Positions 1-8,884 of a DNA stretch of 38,252 nucleotides are shown here, one piece after another; position 1 is the stretch's first letter, and each line of letters begins with the position of its first letter. The DNA comes from an uncultured Pelagibacteraceae bacterium (GTDB lineage: Bacteria; Pseudomonadota; Alphaproteobacteria; Pelagibacterales; Pelagibacteraceae). Under the pieces are notes generated by a model that had not been told where the DNA came from, did no database searches, and was given only the letters and a program-made list of their open reading frames with translations. The DNA is taken from the NCBI GenBank assembly GCA_902614125.1, contig CACMJW010000010.1, forward strand, positions 1 through 38,252, written 5' to 3'. The translations under genes were made by a program, and so were the position numbers.

Positions 1-582
1 ATCATCCCACAAACCATCTGTTGGAGGAGCTTCTATAATTTCTTTTAATATCCCAAGTTCTTTTCCAAGTTCCCACACTTCTGTTTTGTTACAATCTGCT
101 ATTGGAGAAATATCAACTCCCCCATCACCATATTTTGTATAAAAACCAACTCCAAAGTCTTCTACTTTATTTCCTGTTCCAACAACTATTCCACTATTTG
201 CTGCAGCAACCTGGTATAGAGTTGTCATCCTTAATCTTGCTCTCGAATTTGCCATACCATGTTCATTACCAAAGTTATTTAAAGTTCCTTCAAATGTTTT
301 AAATAAACTATCAAGCTCTAAAGTATGACCTTCGACGTTGCTAAAATTTTTTTTTAACCACTCTTGATGTGCTAAACTTAAATCATGTTGTGCTGATTTT
401 TGTTTAATTGGCATAGATAGTACAATTGTTTTTAGACCTGTCATTGCACTTAATGTGCTGGATACTGAAGAATCAATTCCTCCAGAAACACCTATTACCA
501 ACGACTTAGCTTTATTAGGCATAGAATTGACATAATTTAATATCCAATTTTTGATATGGTCGACTTTGTCTTTTGGGTTCAT
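1..582 (-). CDS. nadE: NAD+ synthetase, ammonia-type (partial, C-terminus off window)
   Basis: Makes NAD+ from deamido-NAD+ (nicotinate adenine dinucleotide) with ATP and ammonia, the last step of NAD synthesis, in the cytoplasm. I translated the minus strand from the ATG at 580-582: 194 codons stay open to the window edge, so the C-terminus is missing. Visible family motifs are the ATP-pyrophosphatase loop SGGIDSS (about residues 34-40), GTGNKVED and the KYGDGGVDISPIAD segment, which together are diagnostic of NadE. No glutaminase (nitrilase) domain precedes the synthetase domain, so it should use free ammonia or a partner amidotransferase. It lies 37 bases downstream of the DAHP synthase gene on the same strand and is probably co-transcribed with it. 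Confidence 0.93.
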   Translation of the reverse strand, partial: MNPKDKVDHIKNWILNYVNSMPNKAKSLVIGVSGGIDSSVSSTLSAMTGLKTIVLSMPIKQKSAQHDLSLAHQEWLKKNFSNVEGHTLELDSLFKTFEGTLNNFGNEHGMANSRARLRMTTLYQVAAANSGIVVGTGNKVEDFGVGFYTKYGDGGVDISPIADCNKTEVWELGKELGILKEIIEAPPTDGLWDD

Positions 583-619
583 AAAATAAATATAGAAATT
601 AAATTATATTTTTAAACGG

Positions 620-1999
620 TTAAGATGCCGCTTTAATTGCAGATTTGGAATACAAACTATTCTTTTTTATCTCATCTGAAATTAAAAATGCTAATTCAAT
701 AGCTTGATCAGAGTTTAATCTTGGATCACAGTGTGTATGGTATCTGCTTGATAAGTCAGTATCAGATATTTTTTTTGCGCCCCCCGTACACTCTGTCACA
801 TCTTGTCCAGTCATCTCAACATGCAACCCACCAGCGTATGAGCCTTCTGCTTGATGAACTGCAAAAACATTTTTAACTTCTTTTACTACATCATTAAATG
901 GCCTCGTTTTAAATCCAGTTGACGCTTTTATGGTGTTGCCATGACAAGGATCGCAGGACCAAAGAACATTTAAGCCCTCTTTTTTAATTCCTCTTATTAA
1001 TTTTGGCAAAAATTTCTCTACATTTTGATGACCAAATCTAGAAATTAGAGTTATTTTTCCTTTTTCATTCCTAGGATTAATAGCTTCACAAATTTTAGCA
1101 ATTTCATCTGGTTTTGACGTTGGTCCACATTTAATACCAATTGGATTTTCTATCCCTCTACAAAACTCAACGTGTCCACCATCTAATTGTCTTGTTCTAT
1201 CTCCAATCCATACAAAGTGAGCAGAGGTATCATGATATTCGCCTGTAGTTGAATCTACTCTAGTCATGCTTTCCTCAAATGGTAAATGAAGAGCTTCATG
1301 AGATGTCCAGAAGTTCACTGTATATAATCTATTATTAAAATCTGATGTAATTCCACAAGCTTCCATGAAAGCTAATGCGTCGGCAATTTTATCTTCTAAT
1401 TCTTTGAATTTTTTTGATTGTGGGCTCTTCTTAATGTAATCTAAATTCCATAGGTGAACTTTATTTAAATCAGCAAATCCACCTTTTGAAAAAGCACGTA
1501 AAAGATTTAATGTTGATGCTGATTGAGAGTATGCTTTAAATAATCTTTTTGGATCAGGTCTTCTAGCTTTCTCATTAAAATCAATAGCATTAATATTGTC
1601 CCCTAAATAGCTTGGTAATTCTTTATCACCTTGTTTTTCAGTAGGAGCACTTCTAGGTTTTGAAAACTGTCCTGCAATTCTTCCGAGTTTTACTACCGGT
1701 AATGACGCAGAATAAGTTAAGACTAAAGACATTTGAAGTATAACTTTAAAAGTATCTCTAATATTATCTGGATGAAATTCAGCAAAACTCTCTGCACAGT
1801 CTCCTCCTTGTAAAAGAAAAGCTTTACCATCTACAACATCTGATAATTGATTTTTTAAATGTCTTGTTTCACCTGCAAACACTAAAGGTGGAAACGTTTT
1901 TAACTTATTTAAAACGACATCTAATTCCTTTTCGTCATCATAATTAGGTTGATGTTTTACAGGATATTTTCTCCAGCTATTTATTTTCCAATTTTTCAT
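620..1999 (-). CDS. Class II (plant-type) DAHP synthase
   Basis: Condenses phosphoenolpyruvate with erythrose 4-phosphate to 3-deoxy-D-arabino-heptulosonate 7-phosphate, the entry step of the shikimate pathway to aromatic amino acids. The 459-residue length and the motifs WKINSWR near the N-terminus, LLQGGDCAESF (metal-ligand Cys), FGHQNVE (metal-ligand His), SCDPCHGNT and GGLHVEMTGQDVTEC place it in the class II family, not the AroF/G/H class I family. The start is the ATG at 1997-1999, 34 bases after the glmS stop. The position between glmS and nadE on one strand suggests a housekeeping transcript rather than a dedicated aromatic operon. No leader peptide or attenuator was seen upstream. 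Confidence 0.95.
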   Translation of the reverse strand: MKNWKINSWRKYPVKHQPNYDDEKELDVVLNKLKTFPPLVFAGETRHLKNQLSDVVDGKAFLLQGGDCAESFAEFHPDNIRDTFKVILQMSLVLTYSASLPVVKLGRIAGQFSKPRSAPTEKQGDKELPSYLGDNINAIDFNEKARRPDPKRLFKAYSQSASTLNLLRAFSKGGFADLNKVHLWNLDYIKKSPQSKKFKELEDKIADALAFMEACGITSDFNNRLYTVNFWTSHEALHLPFEESMTRVDSTTGEYHDTSAHFVWIGDRTRQLDGGHVEFCRGIENPIGIKCGPTSKPDEIAKICEAINPRNEKGKITLISRFGHQNVEKFLPKLIRGIKKEGLNVLWSCDPCHGNTIKASTGFKTRPFNDVVKEVKNVFAVHQAEGSYAGGLHVEMTGQDVTECTGGAKKISDTDLSSRYHTHCDPRLNSDQAIELAFLISDEIKKNSLYSKSAIKAAS

Positions 2000-2033
2000 T
2001 TCAACTTGAAATTGTTTTAACAGACTTTACTAA

Positions 2034-3854
2034 TTATTCAACAGTAACTGATTTAGCAAGATTTCTAGGTTTATCAATATCAAAACCTTTATCTAAAGCT
2101 GAGTAATAGGCTAATTTTTGTAAAGGGATTGTAGTTAAAAAAGGTAGCAACTCATCAGACAGGTTTTCAACTTCAATTTGCTCCCAAATATTTTCTGAAA
2201 AAATTTCATCTGTGCTCTTATTTGTAATTAGTAGTACTTTGGCACCTCTTGAAATAACCTCTTGCATGTTTGAAATTGTTTTTTTGTAGTGCTCATCTCT
2301 TGGAGCAATTACAACAACTGGCATTCCATCTTCTATAAGAGCTAGAGGACCATGCTTCATTTCACCAGCTGGATAACCTTCAGCGTGTACGTAAGCAAGC
2401 TCTTTTAGTTTTAAAGCACCCTCAAGTGCAATTGGATAAGAATAACCTCTTCCTAAAAACATTGATCCTTTAGAATTAGCAAAATCTTTTCCTAAATTAT
2501 GAATTTTGTTATCAATATTTAGTGTTTTTTTTAAACATTTAGAAAGTAACAACAAATCTTTTATTTTATTTTTATATATTTTTTTATTAATTTTTTTTTG
2601 TTCGTAGGAGATTTTTGTACACAACAAATATAACACAAGCATTTGGCCCAAAAATGCCTTTGTAGAAGCAACTCCAATCTCTGGTCCACAATGAATTGGT
2701 AAAACTAAATCTGCATCTCTTGCAATCGAACTTTCAACAACATTTACTATTGCACAAGTTTTAACCTCATTTTTCTTGCATAGATCAAGTGCTGCAAATG
2801 TATCAGCTGTCTCTCCAGATTGGGAAACAAATACATAAAGAGCATTTTGTTTGAACTTTATTTTTCTGTATCTAAATTCGGATGCAATATCTACAGAAAC
2901 ATCCATATTTGTATTCTGCTCAAACCAATATTTTGCTACTAAACAAGAATGGTAGGCTGTACCACAACCTATGAGCATAACTGAGGTAAAATCACTTATA
3001 TTCCATGGGAAATTGTAAATATTTATTTTATTATTATGTTTATCAATATATTCGTTTATACAATTTTTTATTGTTACGGGTTGTTCTTCTATTTCTTTTG
3101 CCATAAAATACTTGTATTGACCCTTCTCATAATTTTCTTCATCTTTAGAGAGGTTTAAAACTTCTTTATTTGTTTTTATTCCATCTGAATCAAAAAATTC
3201 AACCTGATCTTTTTTCAAAATACAAAACTCACCATCATTTAAATATGAAATCTTATTTGTCATTGATTTGAGAGCGTAAGAGTCTGATCCTAAATAGTGT
3301 TCATCAGGACCGTAACCCACCGCTAATGGGGATCCTCTTCTTGCACCAATTATTAAATCTGGTTGATCCTTAAAAATAATACCTAATGCAAAACTTCCAT
3401 GTAATTTCTTTAGAACTTTAATGATTGTATCTTTTAGATTATTTTTTTTTAAATAATCACTCACCAAATGCACTATAACCTCTGTATCAGTTTGTGATCT
3501 AAATTCGTATCCTTTATTTTCTAGGATTTTTTTTAGAATAGTTGAATTTTCTATAATGCCATTATGCACAACTGAAACATTGTCTGACGAATGAGGGTGG
3601 GCATTTATTGTACTTGGTTTTCCATGTGTTGCCCATCTAACATGGCCAATTCCTATTGTTCCTGATAAATTTATTTGATTAACATTTTTTTCTAATTCAT
3701 TTACCCTTCCTTCGCACTTTACTTCATTAATATTATTTTTAGTTATTGTAGCTATCCCAGCAGAATCATATCCTCTATATTCAAGTTTTTTTAATGATCC
3801 TATTATTCTAGAAGTGACCTCTTTAGAACTTGTTATTCCTACAATCCCACACAT
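2034..3854 (-). CDS. glmS: Glutamine--fructose-6-phosphate aminotransferase (isomerizing)
   Basis: Makes glucosamine 6-phosphate from fructose 6-phosphate and glutamine, the committed step to UDP-GlcNAc for peptidoglycan and lipid A. At 606 residues it matches the family length. The N-terminus MCGIVGI supplies the Cys nucleophile of the class II glutaminase domain, followed by GHVRWATHG. Two SIS sugar-isomerase domains follow (SQSGETADT near residue 345, then a second in the C-terminal third), and the protein ends with the signature DKPRNLAKSVTVE. Its ATG directly abuts the stop of the upstream glmU-like gene (TAA then ATG), so the two are surely one transcript and possibly translationally coupled. 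There is no room for a glmS ribozyme. Confidence 0.97.
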   Translation of the reverse strand: MCGIVGITSSKEVTSRIIGSLKKLEYRGYDSAGIATITKNNINEVKCEGRVNELEKNVNQINLSGTIGIGHVRWATHGKPSTINAHPHSSDNVSVVHNGIIENSTILKKILENKGYEFRSQTDTEVIVHLVSDYLKKNNLKDTIIKVLKKLHGSFALGIIFKDQPDLIIGARRGSPLAVGYGPDEHYLGSDSYALKSMTNKISYLNDGEFCILKKDQVEFFDSDGIKTNKEVLNLSKDEENYEKGQYKYFMAKEIEEQPVTIKNCINEYIDKHNNKINIYNFPWNISDFTSVMLIGCGTAYHSCLVAKYWFEQNTNMDVSVDIASEFRYRKIKFKQNALYVFVSQSGETADTFAALDLCKKNEVKTCAIVNVVESSIARDADLVLPIHCGPEIGVASTKAFLGQMLVLYLLCTKISYEQKKINKKIYKNKIKDLLLLSKCLKKTLNIDNKIHNLGKDFANSKGSMFLGRGYSYPIALEGALKLKELAYVHAEGYPAGEMKHGPLALIEDGMPVVVIAPRDEHYKKTISNMQEVISRGAKVLLITNKSTDEIFSENIWEQIEVENLSDELLPFLTTIPLQKLAYYSALDKGFDIDKPRNLAKSVTVE

Positions 3855-4475
3855 TTATTTTTTTCTTTTATAATTTTTTATCGTTATTTGATTTGACCTC
3901 GTCAAAGCAAGACTTTTTGGTAATACATTTTTTGTTATAACTGAACTTGCGCCAACAATACTTTTTTTATTAATTGTAACTGGGGCTACTAATGATGAAT
4001 TAGATCCGATAAATACTCCATCTTTGATATTTGTTCTACTTTTCTTAACTCCATCAAAATTACAAGTAATAGTACCAGCTCCAATATTAACATTTTTACC
4101 AATAGTAGTGTCGCCTATATAAGACAAGTGATTTACTTTAGAATTTTTACCAATGTTGCTTTTTTTTATTTCTACAAAGTTACCAATTTTTGAACCGCTT
4201 TGAATTCTGACGTTAGGTCTAATTCTTGCATATGGACCAATATCCACGTTATCTTCAACTGTGACACCCTCAAGATGAGAGAATGATTTTACTGTAACAT
4301 TATTTCCAATTTTTACTTTTTTAGAAAATACAACATAAGGTTCGATTGTTACATTTTTACCAATAATTGTTTCTTTAGAAAAAAAAATTGTTTCAGGGTC
4401 CACCATTTTAATCCCTTTTTTTAAAAATTTTTTTCTTAATTTGTTTTGCTCAATTTTTAAATTATTTTGGAACAT
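3855..4475 (-). CDS. GlmU C-terminal half: stand-alone glucosamine-1-phosphate N-acetyltransferase
   Basis: A 206-residue protein matching only the left-handed beta-helix acetyltransferase half of GlmU, which acetylates glucosamine 1-phosphate with acetyl-CoA. Hexapeptide repeats (IGKNVT, IGNNVT, IGKNVN and similar) run from about residue 37 to 185. The block IGPYARIRP, then [15 protein letters not shown] and [13 protein letters not shown] match the GlmU acetyl-transfer site, with His116 at the place of the E. coli catalytic His. The first 30 residues, including GIKMVDPET, match the helix linking the two GlmU domains, so the protein begins just after the missing uridylyltransferase domain. 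An internal ATG at codon 24 is a less likely start because it would cut the linker. Only 69 bases separate it from gph, so no N-terminal half is hidden upstream. Its stop touches the glmS start. Confidence 0.88.
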   Translation of the reverse strand: MFQNNLKIEQNKLRKKFLKKGIKMVDPETIFFSKETIIGKNVTIEPYVVFSKKVKIGNNVTVKSFSHLEGVTVEDNVDIGPYARIRPNVRIQSGSKIGNFVEIKKSNIGKNSKVNHLSYIGDTTIGKNVNIGAGTITCNFDGVKKSRTNIKDGVFIGSNSSLVAPVTINKKSIVGASSVITKNVLPKSLALTRSNQITIKNYKRKK

Positions 4476-4544
4476 ATAATTATTGTATATATTTAGGTTT
4501 TGTTTTAATTAATTCACAATTTATTTCTTAAAAAAACTTAAATT

Positions 4545-5231
4545 ATGCAAAAACTTACAATTCTTTTTGATTTAGATGGAACTCTTGTAGACTCTGCGCC
4601 AGATCTAATGAACGCTCACAATTATGTAATGAATAAATTTGGATATGAAACAAAAACTAAAGAAGATATTCGAAACCTAGCTGGCAAGGGTGCATCGGTA
4701 ATGATCGGTAGATCCATTTGGGGACAAGCCAAAAAAGAATTTAGTAAAGTTATTGATGAAAAAATTAAAAAACAAATGGTTAAAGAATTTATTGATTATT
4801 ATGGAAAGAATATTGCCATTGAAAGTAAATTAATAAAGGGAGTAAAAGAATTTTTAGAATGGTCTAAAAAAAATAAAATTCAAATGGGTATATGTACCAA
4901 CAAACAAGAACATCTTGCTATTAACTTATTAAAAGAAATAAAAATATATGATTATTTTGAGTATGTAGCTGGAAGTAATACTTTTGATTACTGCAAACCT
5001 GATCCAAGACATCTTACAAATGTAATAGAAATTATGCAGGGTGATATAAAAAAAAGTATCATGATTGGAGATAGCGAAACTGATGCCGAGTCAGCAAAAG
5101 CTGCAAAAATACCATTTATACTTCTCGAAGATGGATACACTGATAAAAAAGTTTCTGATATCCACCACGATTATTTAATTAAAAATTTTGAAGGAATCGA
5201 GGAAATTATTAAAAATTATCTCACAGATTAA
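4545..5231 (+). CDS. gph: Phosphoglycolate phosphatase-like HAD hydrolase
   Basis: HAD-superfamily phosphatase, probably converting 2-phosphoglycolate to glycolate. The 228-residue length fits Gph. Motif I is FDLDGTLVDSAPDL with nucleophile Asp9 and general acid Asp11. A helical cap follows, then the motif II Thr (CTNKQ), a motif III Lys (CKPDP) and motif IV IGDSETD. The SAPDL extension after motif I is typical of the Gph/PGPase subgroup rather than of beta-phosphoglucomutases. It is divergent from the glmU-like gene across 69 bases and precedes prpD by 42 bases on the same strand. The exact substrate within the HAD family is an inference. Confidence 0.8.
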   Translation: MQKLTILFDLDGTLVDSAPDLMNAHNYVMNKFGYETKTKEDIRNLAGKGASVMIGRSIWGQAKKEFSKVIDEKIKKQMVKEFIDYYGKNIAIESKLIKGVKEFLEWSKKNKIQMGICTNKQEHLAINLLKEIKIYDYFEYVAGSNTFDYCKPDPRHLTNVIEIMQGDIKKSIMIGDSETDAESAKAAKIPFILLEDGYTDKKVSDIHHDYLIKNFEGIEEIIKNYLTD

Positions 5232-5273
5232 TATTGATTTAAGTTATTCTTAAGGGTATTTAATTTTTCCTGT

Positions 5274-6776
5274 ATGATAAGACATTTAGTAAAAGTTTAC
5301 CCATCAAAAATTAAAATAAAAAAAAAAAATCAACTAGCTTGGAAAATTGCAGAAATAGCAAGTGATAATGCTAAGTTAGATAGTAGATCTATTGATATGG
5401 TTATTAACAGGATTATTGATAACGCATCAGTTGCCATAGCCTCTTTAAATAGAACGCCTGTGGTTTCTGCGAGAGAAATGGCATTAGCTCATCAAAGAAA
5501 AAATGGAGCAACTCTTTTTGGAATAAACTCAAAATTAAAGTTTGATTGCGAATGGGCTGCATGGGCAAATGGAACTGCAGTAAGAGAATTAGATTTTCAT
5601 GATACTTTCTTAGCTGCAGATTACAGTCATCCAGGAGACAATATTCCACCTTTAATTGCAGTAGCACAACAGTCAAAAAGAAATGGAAAAGATTTATTAA
5701 AAGGAATAATTACCGCTTATGAAGTGCAGGTAAATTTAGTCAAAGCAATTTGTCTGCATAAACATAAGGTAGATCATATAGCACATCTTGGACCAAGTGT
5801 GGCTGCAGGAATAGGTTCAATGCTAAATTTAAAAACTGAAACAATTTATCAAGCTGTGCAACAAGCTTTGCATGTAACTATTTCAACAAGACAATCAAGA
5901 AAGGGAGAAATCTCAAGCTGGAAAGCATATGCCCCAGCTCACGCTGGCAAACTTGGTATAGAAGCAGTTGATAGAACTATGAGGGGTGAAGGTGCCCCAA
6001 GTCCAATTTATGAGGGAGAAGATAGTGTTGTAGCAAGAATTTTAGACGGAAAGAATGCTAAATATATGGTTTCACTTCCAAACAAAAATGAGAAAAAAAA
6101 AGCAATACTTGAAACTTATACTAAAGAATATTCTGCAGAATATCAGGCACAAGCATTAATTGATATTGCCAAAAAACTAAATAGGAGAATTCCTGATTTG
6201 AGAAATATAAAGAAAATCGATATACACACAAGTCATCACACACATTATGTTATTGGTACAGGCGCAAATGATCCACAAAAAATGGATCCAAATGCAAGCA
6301 GAGAAACTTTAGATCATTCAATAATGTATATTTTTGCCGTAGCATTAGAGGATGGGAATTGGCATCATATAAAGTCATATACAAAGGCAAGAGCAAACAA
6401 AAAAAGTACAATAAAAATATGGAAATCAATTAAAACATACGAAGATAAAAAATGGACTAAAAAATATCACGATCCAGATCCAAAGAAAAAATCTTTTGGA
6501 GCTAAAGTAATTATCAGTATGAAAAGTGGTAAAAAATATGTAGAAGAATTAGATAGAGCTGACGCACATACATATGGTGCTAGACCTTTTAAAAGAGAAA
6601 ATTACATCAATAAATTTAATATTTTGACGGATAAAATAATTTCAAAGAAAGAGTCTGTAAGATTTTTAAAAGATGTGCAAAACTGTGAAAATTTGAAAAA
6701 CGGACAACTTGATAAGTTAAATATTGAAGTAAGTAAAAAATTCTTAAAAAGAAATAAAAAAATAGGAATTTTTTAA
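5274..6776 (+). CDS. prpD: 2-methylcitrate dehydratase, MmgE/PrpD family
   Basis: Dehydrates 2-methylcitrate in the methylcitrate cycle that oxidises propionyl-CoA to pyruvate. The 500-residue protein carries the MmgE/PrpD signature around residues 101-122 (LDFHDTFLAADYSHPGDN) and the conserved SRKGEISSWKAYAPAHAG segment around residues 208-225. The assignment as PrpD, rather than another MmgE-family dehydratase, rests on the immediately following prpB and prpC. The stop TAA shares its last base with the prpB ATG. The 5' end holds an unbroken run of twelve A residues (5318-5329) encoding Lys-rich codons, a possible slippage site. A short inverted repeat lies just upstream at 5239-5253. Confidence 0.9.
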   Translation: MIRHLVKVYPSKIKIKKKNQLAWKIAEIASDNAKLDSRSIDMVINRIIDNASVAIASLNRTPVVSAREMALAHQRKNGATLFGINSKLKFDCEWAAWANGTAVRELDFHDTFLAADYSHPGDNIPPLIAVAQQSKRNGKDLLKGIITAYEVQVNLVKAICLHKHKVDHIAHLGPSVAAGIGSMLNLKTETIYQAVQQALHVTISTRQSRKGEISSWKAYAPAHAGKLGIEAVDRTMRGEGAPSPIYEGEDSVVARILDGKNAKYMVSLPNKNEKKKAILETYTKEYSAEYQAQALIDIAKKLNRRIPDLRNIKKIDIHTSHHTHYVIGTGANDPQKMDPNASRETLDHSIMYIFAVALEDGNWHHIKSYTKARANKKSTIKIWKSIKTYEDKKWTKKYHDPDPKKKSFGAKVIISMKSGKKYVEELDRADAHTYGARPFKRENYINKFNILTDKIISKKESVRFLKDVQNCENLKNGQLDKLNIEVSKKFLKRNKKIGIF

Positions 6777-7672
6777 TGCATTTTATTGAAAAGAAAGCAG
6801 AGCAAAAAAGAATTGATTTTGACAATAAGCTAAAATCAAAAAAAATATTAAGAATACCAGGTGCTTATAATCCTCTTACTGCAAAACTAATCGAAGAAAT
6901 AGGATATGACGGAGTTTATGTATCTGGAGGAGTGATGTCCAATGATTTAGGTTATCCAGATATTGGGCTTACAACTTTAGGTGATGTAAGTAAACGATCA
7001 GAACAAATAGCACGAGTAACAAATTTACCAACTATTGTAGATATAGATACTGGTTTTAAGTCTCGCAAAGAAACAATTGAAACTTTTGAAAGTTATGGAA
7101 TTACTGGTGTTCACATAGAAGATCAAATTGAAAGAAAAAGATGTGGGCATCTTGATAATAAAGAAATCATTTCAAGTGATCAAATGGTAAAAAAAATCAA
7201 AGAATGTGTTTCATCAAAAAAAGATAAAAATTTTAAAATTATTGCAAGATCAGATGCTAAAAATGTTGAAGGATTAGAGAAGATGATTGATAGATGCAAA
7301 TCTTATATTGATGCTGGTGCAGAAATCATTTTTCCTGAGGCACTTAGAGATGAAAATGAGTTTGAAAAAGTAAGAAAATCATTAGATTGTTATTTATTAG
7401 CAAACATGACTGAATTTGGTAAATCAAAATTATTAAGCTACAGAGAATTGGAAAACCTAGGGTATAACATAGTAATCTATCCAGTTACTACTCAGAGACT
7501 AGCCATGAAAGGTGTTGAAGACGGTTTACGTGCTATTTTTGACGATGGACACCAAAACAATATAATTGATAAAATGCAAACTCGAAAAAGATTATATGAA
7601 TTAGTTGACTATGAAAAATATAACTCGCTTGATGAAAAAATATACAATTTTAGCACAGAAGGACACGAGTGA
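6776..7672 (+). CDS. prpB: 2-methylisocitrate lyase (isocitrate lyase/PEP mutase family)
   Basis: Cleaves 2-methylisocitrate to pyruvate and succinate. The 298-residue TIM-barrel protein has the short isocitrate-lyase-superfamily layout: RIPGAYNPLTA at residues 26-36, VSGGVMSNDLG at 49-59, VDIDTGF with metal-binding Asp at 88-94, GVHIEDQ at 111-117 and the lyase loop KRCGHLDNK with catalytic Cys123. The CGH loop separates lyases from PEP mutases and phosphonopyruvate hydrolases. It overlaps prpD by one base and the prpC start by one to four bases, so the three genes form a translationally coupled operon. Confidence 0.93.
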   Translation: MHFIEKKAEQKRIDFDNKLKSKKILRIPGAYNPLTAKLIEEIGYDGVYVSGGVMSNDLGYPDIGLTTLGDVSKRSEQIARVTNLPTIVDIDTGFKSRKETIETFESYGITGVHIEDQIERKRCGHLDNKEIISSDQMVKKIKECVSSKKDKNFKIIARSDAKNVEGLEKMIDRCKSYIDAGAEIIFPEALRDENEFEKVRKSLDCYLLANMTEFGKSKLLSYRELENLGYNIVIYPVTTQRLAMKGVEDGLRAIFDDGHQNNIIDKMQTRKRLYELVDYEKYNSLDEKIYNFSTEGHE

Positions 7673-8796
7673 TGAGTGATGAGATAAAAAAAGGTTTGCT
7701 TGGTATTGTGGTTGATGAAACTGAAGTTTCAAAAGTAATGCCTGAAATAAACTCACTTACATATAGAGGTTATGCCGCCCAAGACCTGTGTGCTAAATGT
7801 AAATTTGAAGAAGTTGCATATTTAATATTAAATGGTGAACTTCCTAGTAAGAAACAGCTAAAAGCTTTTGAAAAGATAGAGAGAAAACACAGAAAATTGT
7901 CTAAAACTTTAATAGATGATTTAAAAAAGATACCAAAAAAAGCTCACCCCATGGATGTTGCCAGAACTGCTGTTAGCATAATGGGATTAGAGGACAAAGA
8001 AACTAGAGATAATTCACCAAAAGCAAATATGAGAAAAGCAATGAGAATTTTTTCAAAAACACCAGTTGCTTTAGCGGCTTTTTATCGAGCAAGAAAAGGG
8101 AAAAAAATTATTCCTCCAAAAAAAAATCTCTCTTTCTCTGAAAACTTTTTTCATATGTGTTTTGGCAAAGTGCCAAACAAGGATATTGTAAAAGCTTTCG
8201 ATGTATCTTTAATTCTATATGCAGAACACAGCTTTAATGTTTCTACATTTACTGCAAGAACAATCACAAGTAGTTTATCAGATATTCATGGCGCAATTAC
8301 TGGCGCTATAGCCAGTTTAAAAGGACCATTGCATGGTGGTGCTAATGAAGAAGTGATGCACATGATGAATAAAATTAAAAAACCTGAAAAAGCTCTTAAA
8401 TGGATAAATAAAGCATTAGATAATAAAGACGTAATTATGGGCTTTGGTCATAGAGTTTATAAAAGTGGAGACTCTAGAGTTCCAACAATGAGAGAATATT
8501 TTGGCAAAGTTGCAAAGATTAAAAAAGATAAAAAGTTTGAAAAAATTTATGACATTGTTGAAAAAGTGATGATCGATAGAAAAAATATTCATCCCAATGT
8601 AGATTATCCAACTGGGCCTACATATCATTTAATGGGATTTGATACTGATTTTTTTACACCAATATTTGTAATTTCAAGAATTACAGGTTGGTCTGCCCAT
8701 ATAATGGAACAACATGCGGCGAATAAATTAATTAGACCTCTTGCGAGTTACAAGGGAAGCAAATATCGAAAAGTTGTTCAGCTAAATCAAAGATAA
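7672..8796 (+). CDS. prpC: 2-methylcitrate synthase (citrate synthase family)
   Basis: Condenses propionyl-CoA with oxaloacetate to 2-methylcitrate. At 374 residues it belongs to the short citrate synthase type. The catalytic triad is visible as His in GPLHGGANEE, His in GFGHRVY and Asp in GFDTDFFTP, and VDYPTGPTYHLMG is a PrpC-style segment. I chose the ATG at 7672, whose A is the last base of the prpB stop TGA. A GTG at 7669 in the same frame would add one Met-encoded residue and give a four-base overlap. It closes the prpDBC operon. No propionyl-CoA synthetase (prpE) or regulator (prpR) follows, so propionyl-CoA presumably comes from elsewhere in metabolism. Confidence 0.92.
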   Translation: MSDEIKKGLLGIVVDETEVSKVMPEINSLTYRGYAAQDLCAKCKFEEVAYLILNGELPSKKQLKAFEKIERKHRKLSKTLIDDLKKIPKKAHPMDVARTAVSIMGLEDKETRDNSPKANMRKAMRIFSKTPVALAAFYRARKGKKIIPPKKNLSFSENFFHMCFGKVPNKDIVKAFDVSLILYAEHSFNVSTFTARTITSSLSDIHGAITGAIASLKGPLHGGANEEVMHMMNKIKKPEKALKWINKALDNKDVIMGFGHRVYKSGDSRVPTMREYFGKVAKIKKDKKFEKIYDIVEKVMIDRKNIHPNVDYPTGPTYHLMGFDTDFFTPIFVISRITGWSAHIMEQHAANKLIRPLASYKGSKYRKVVQLNQR

Positions 8797-8884
8797 AATA
8801 CCATATCTAGTAAAAAATTTTTTTTAATATACAAATTCTTTTGTTTTTTTCTTTATACAACCTGAAATTGAACTACTGTTAATT

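Noticed and set aside
4476..4544. A broken or frameshifted uridylyltransferase half of GlmU upstream of the 206-residue protein
   Set aside because: Only 69 bases remain before gph on the opposite strand, far too short for the missing domain of about 230 residues, and no remnant motif is present.
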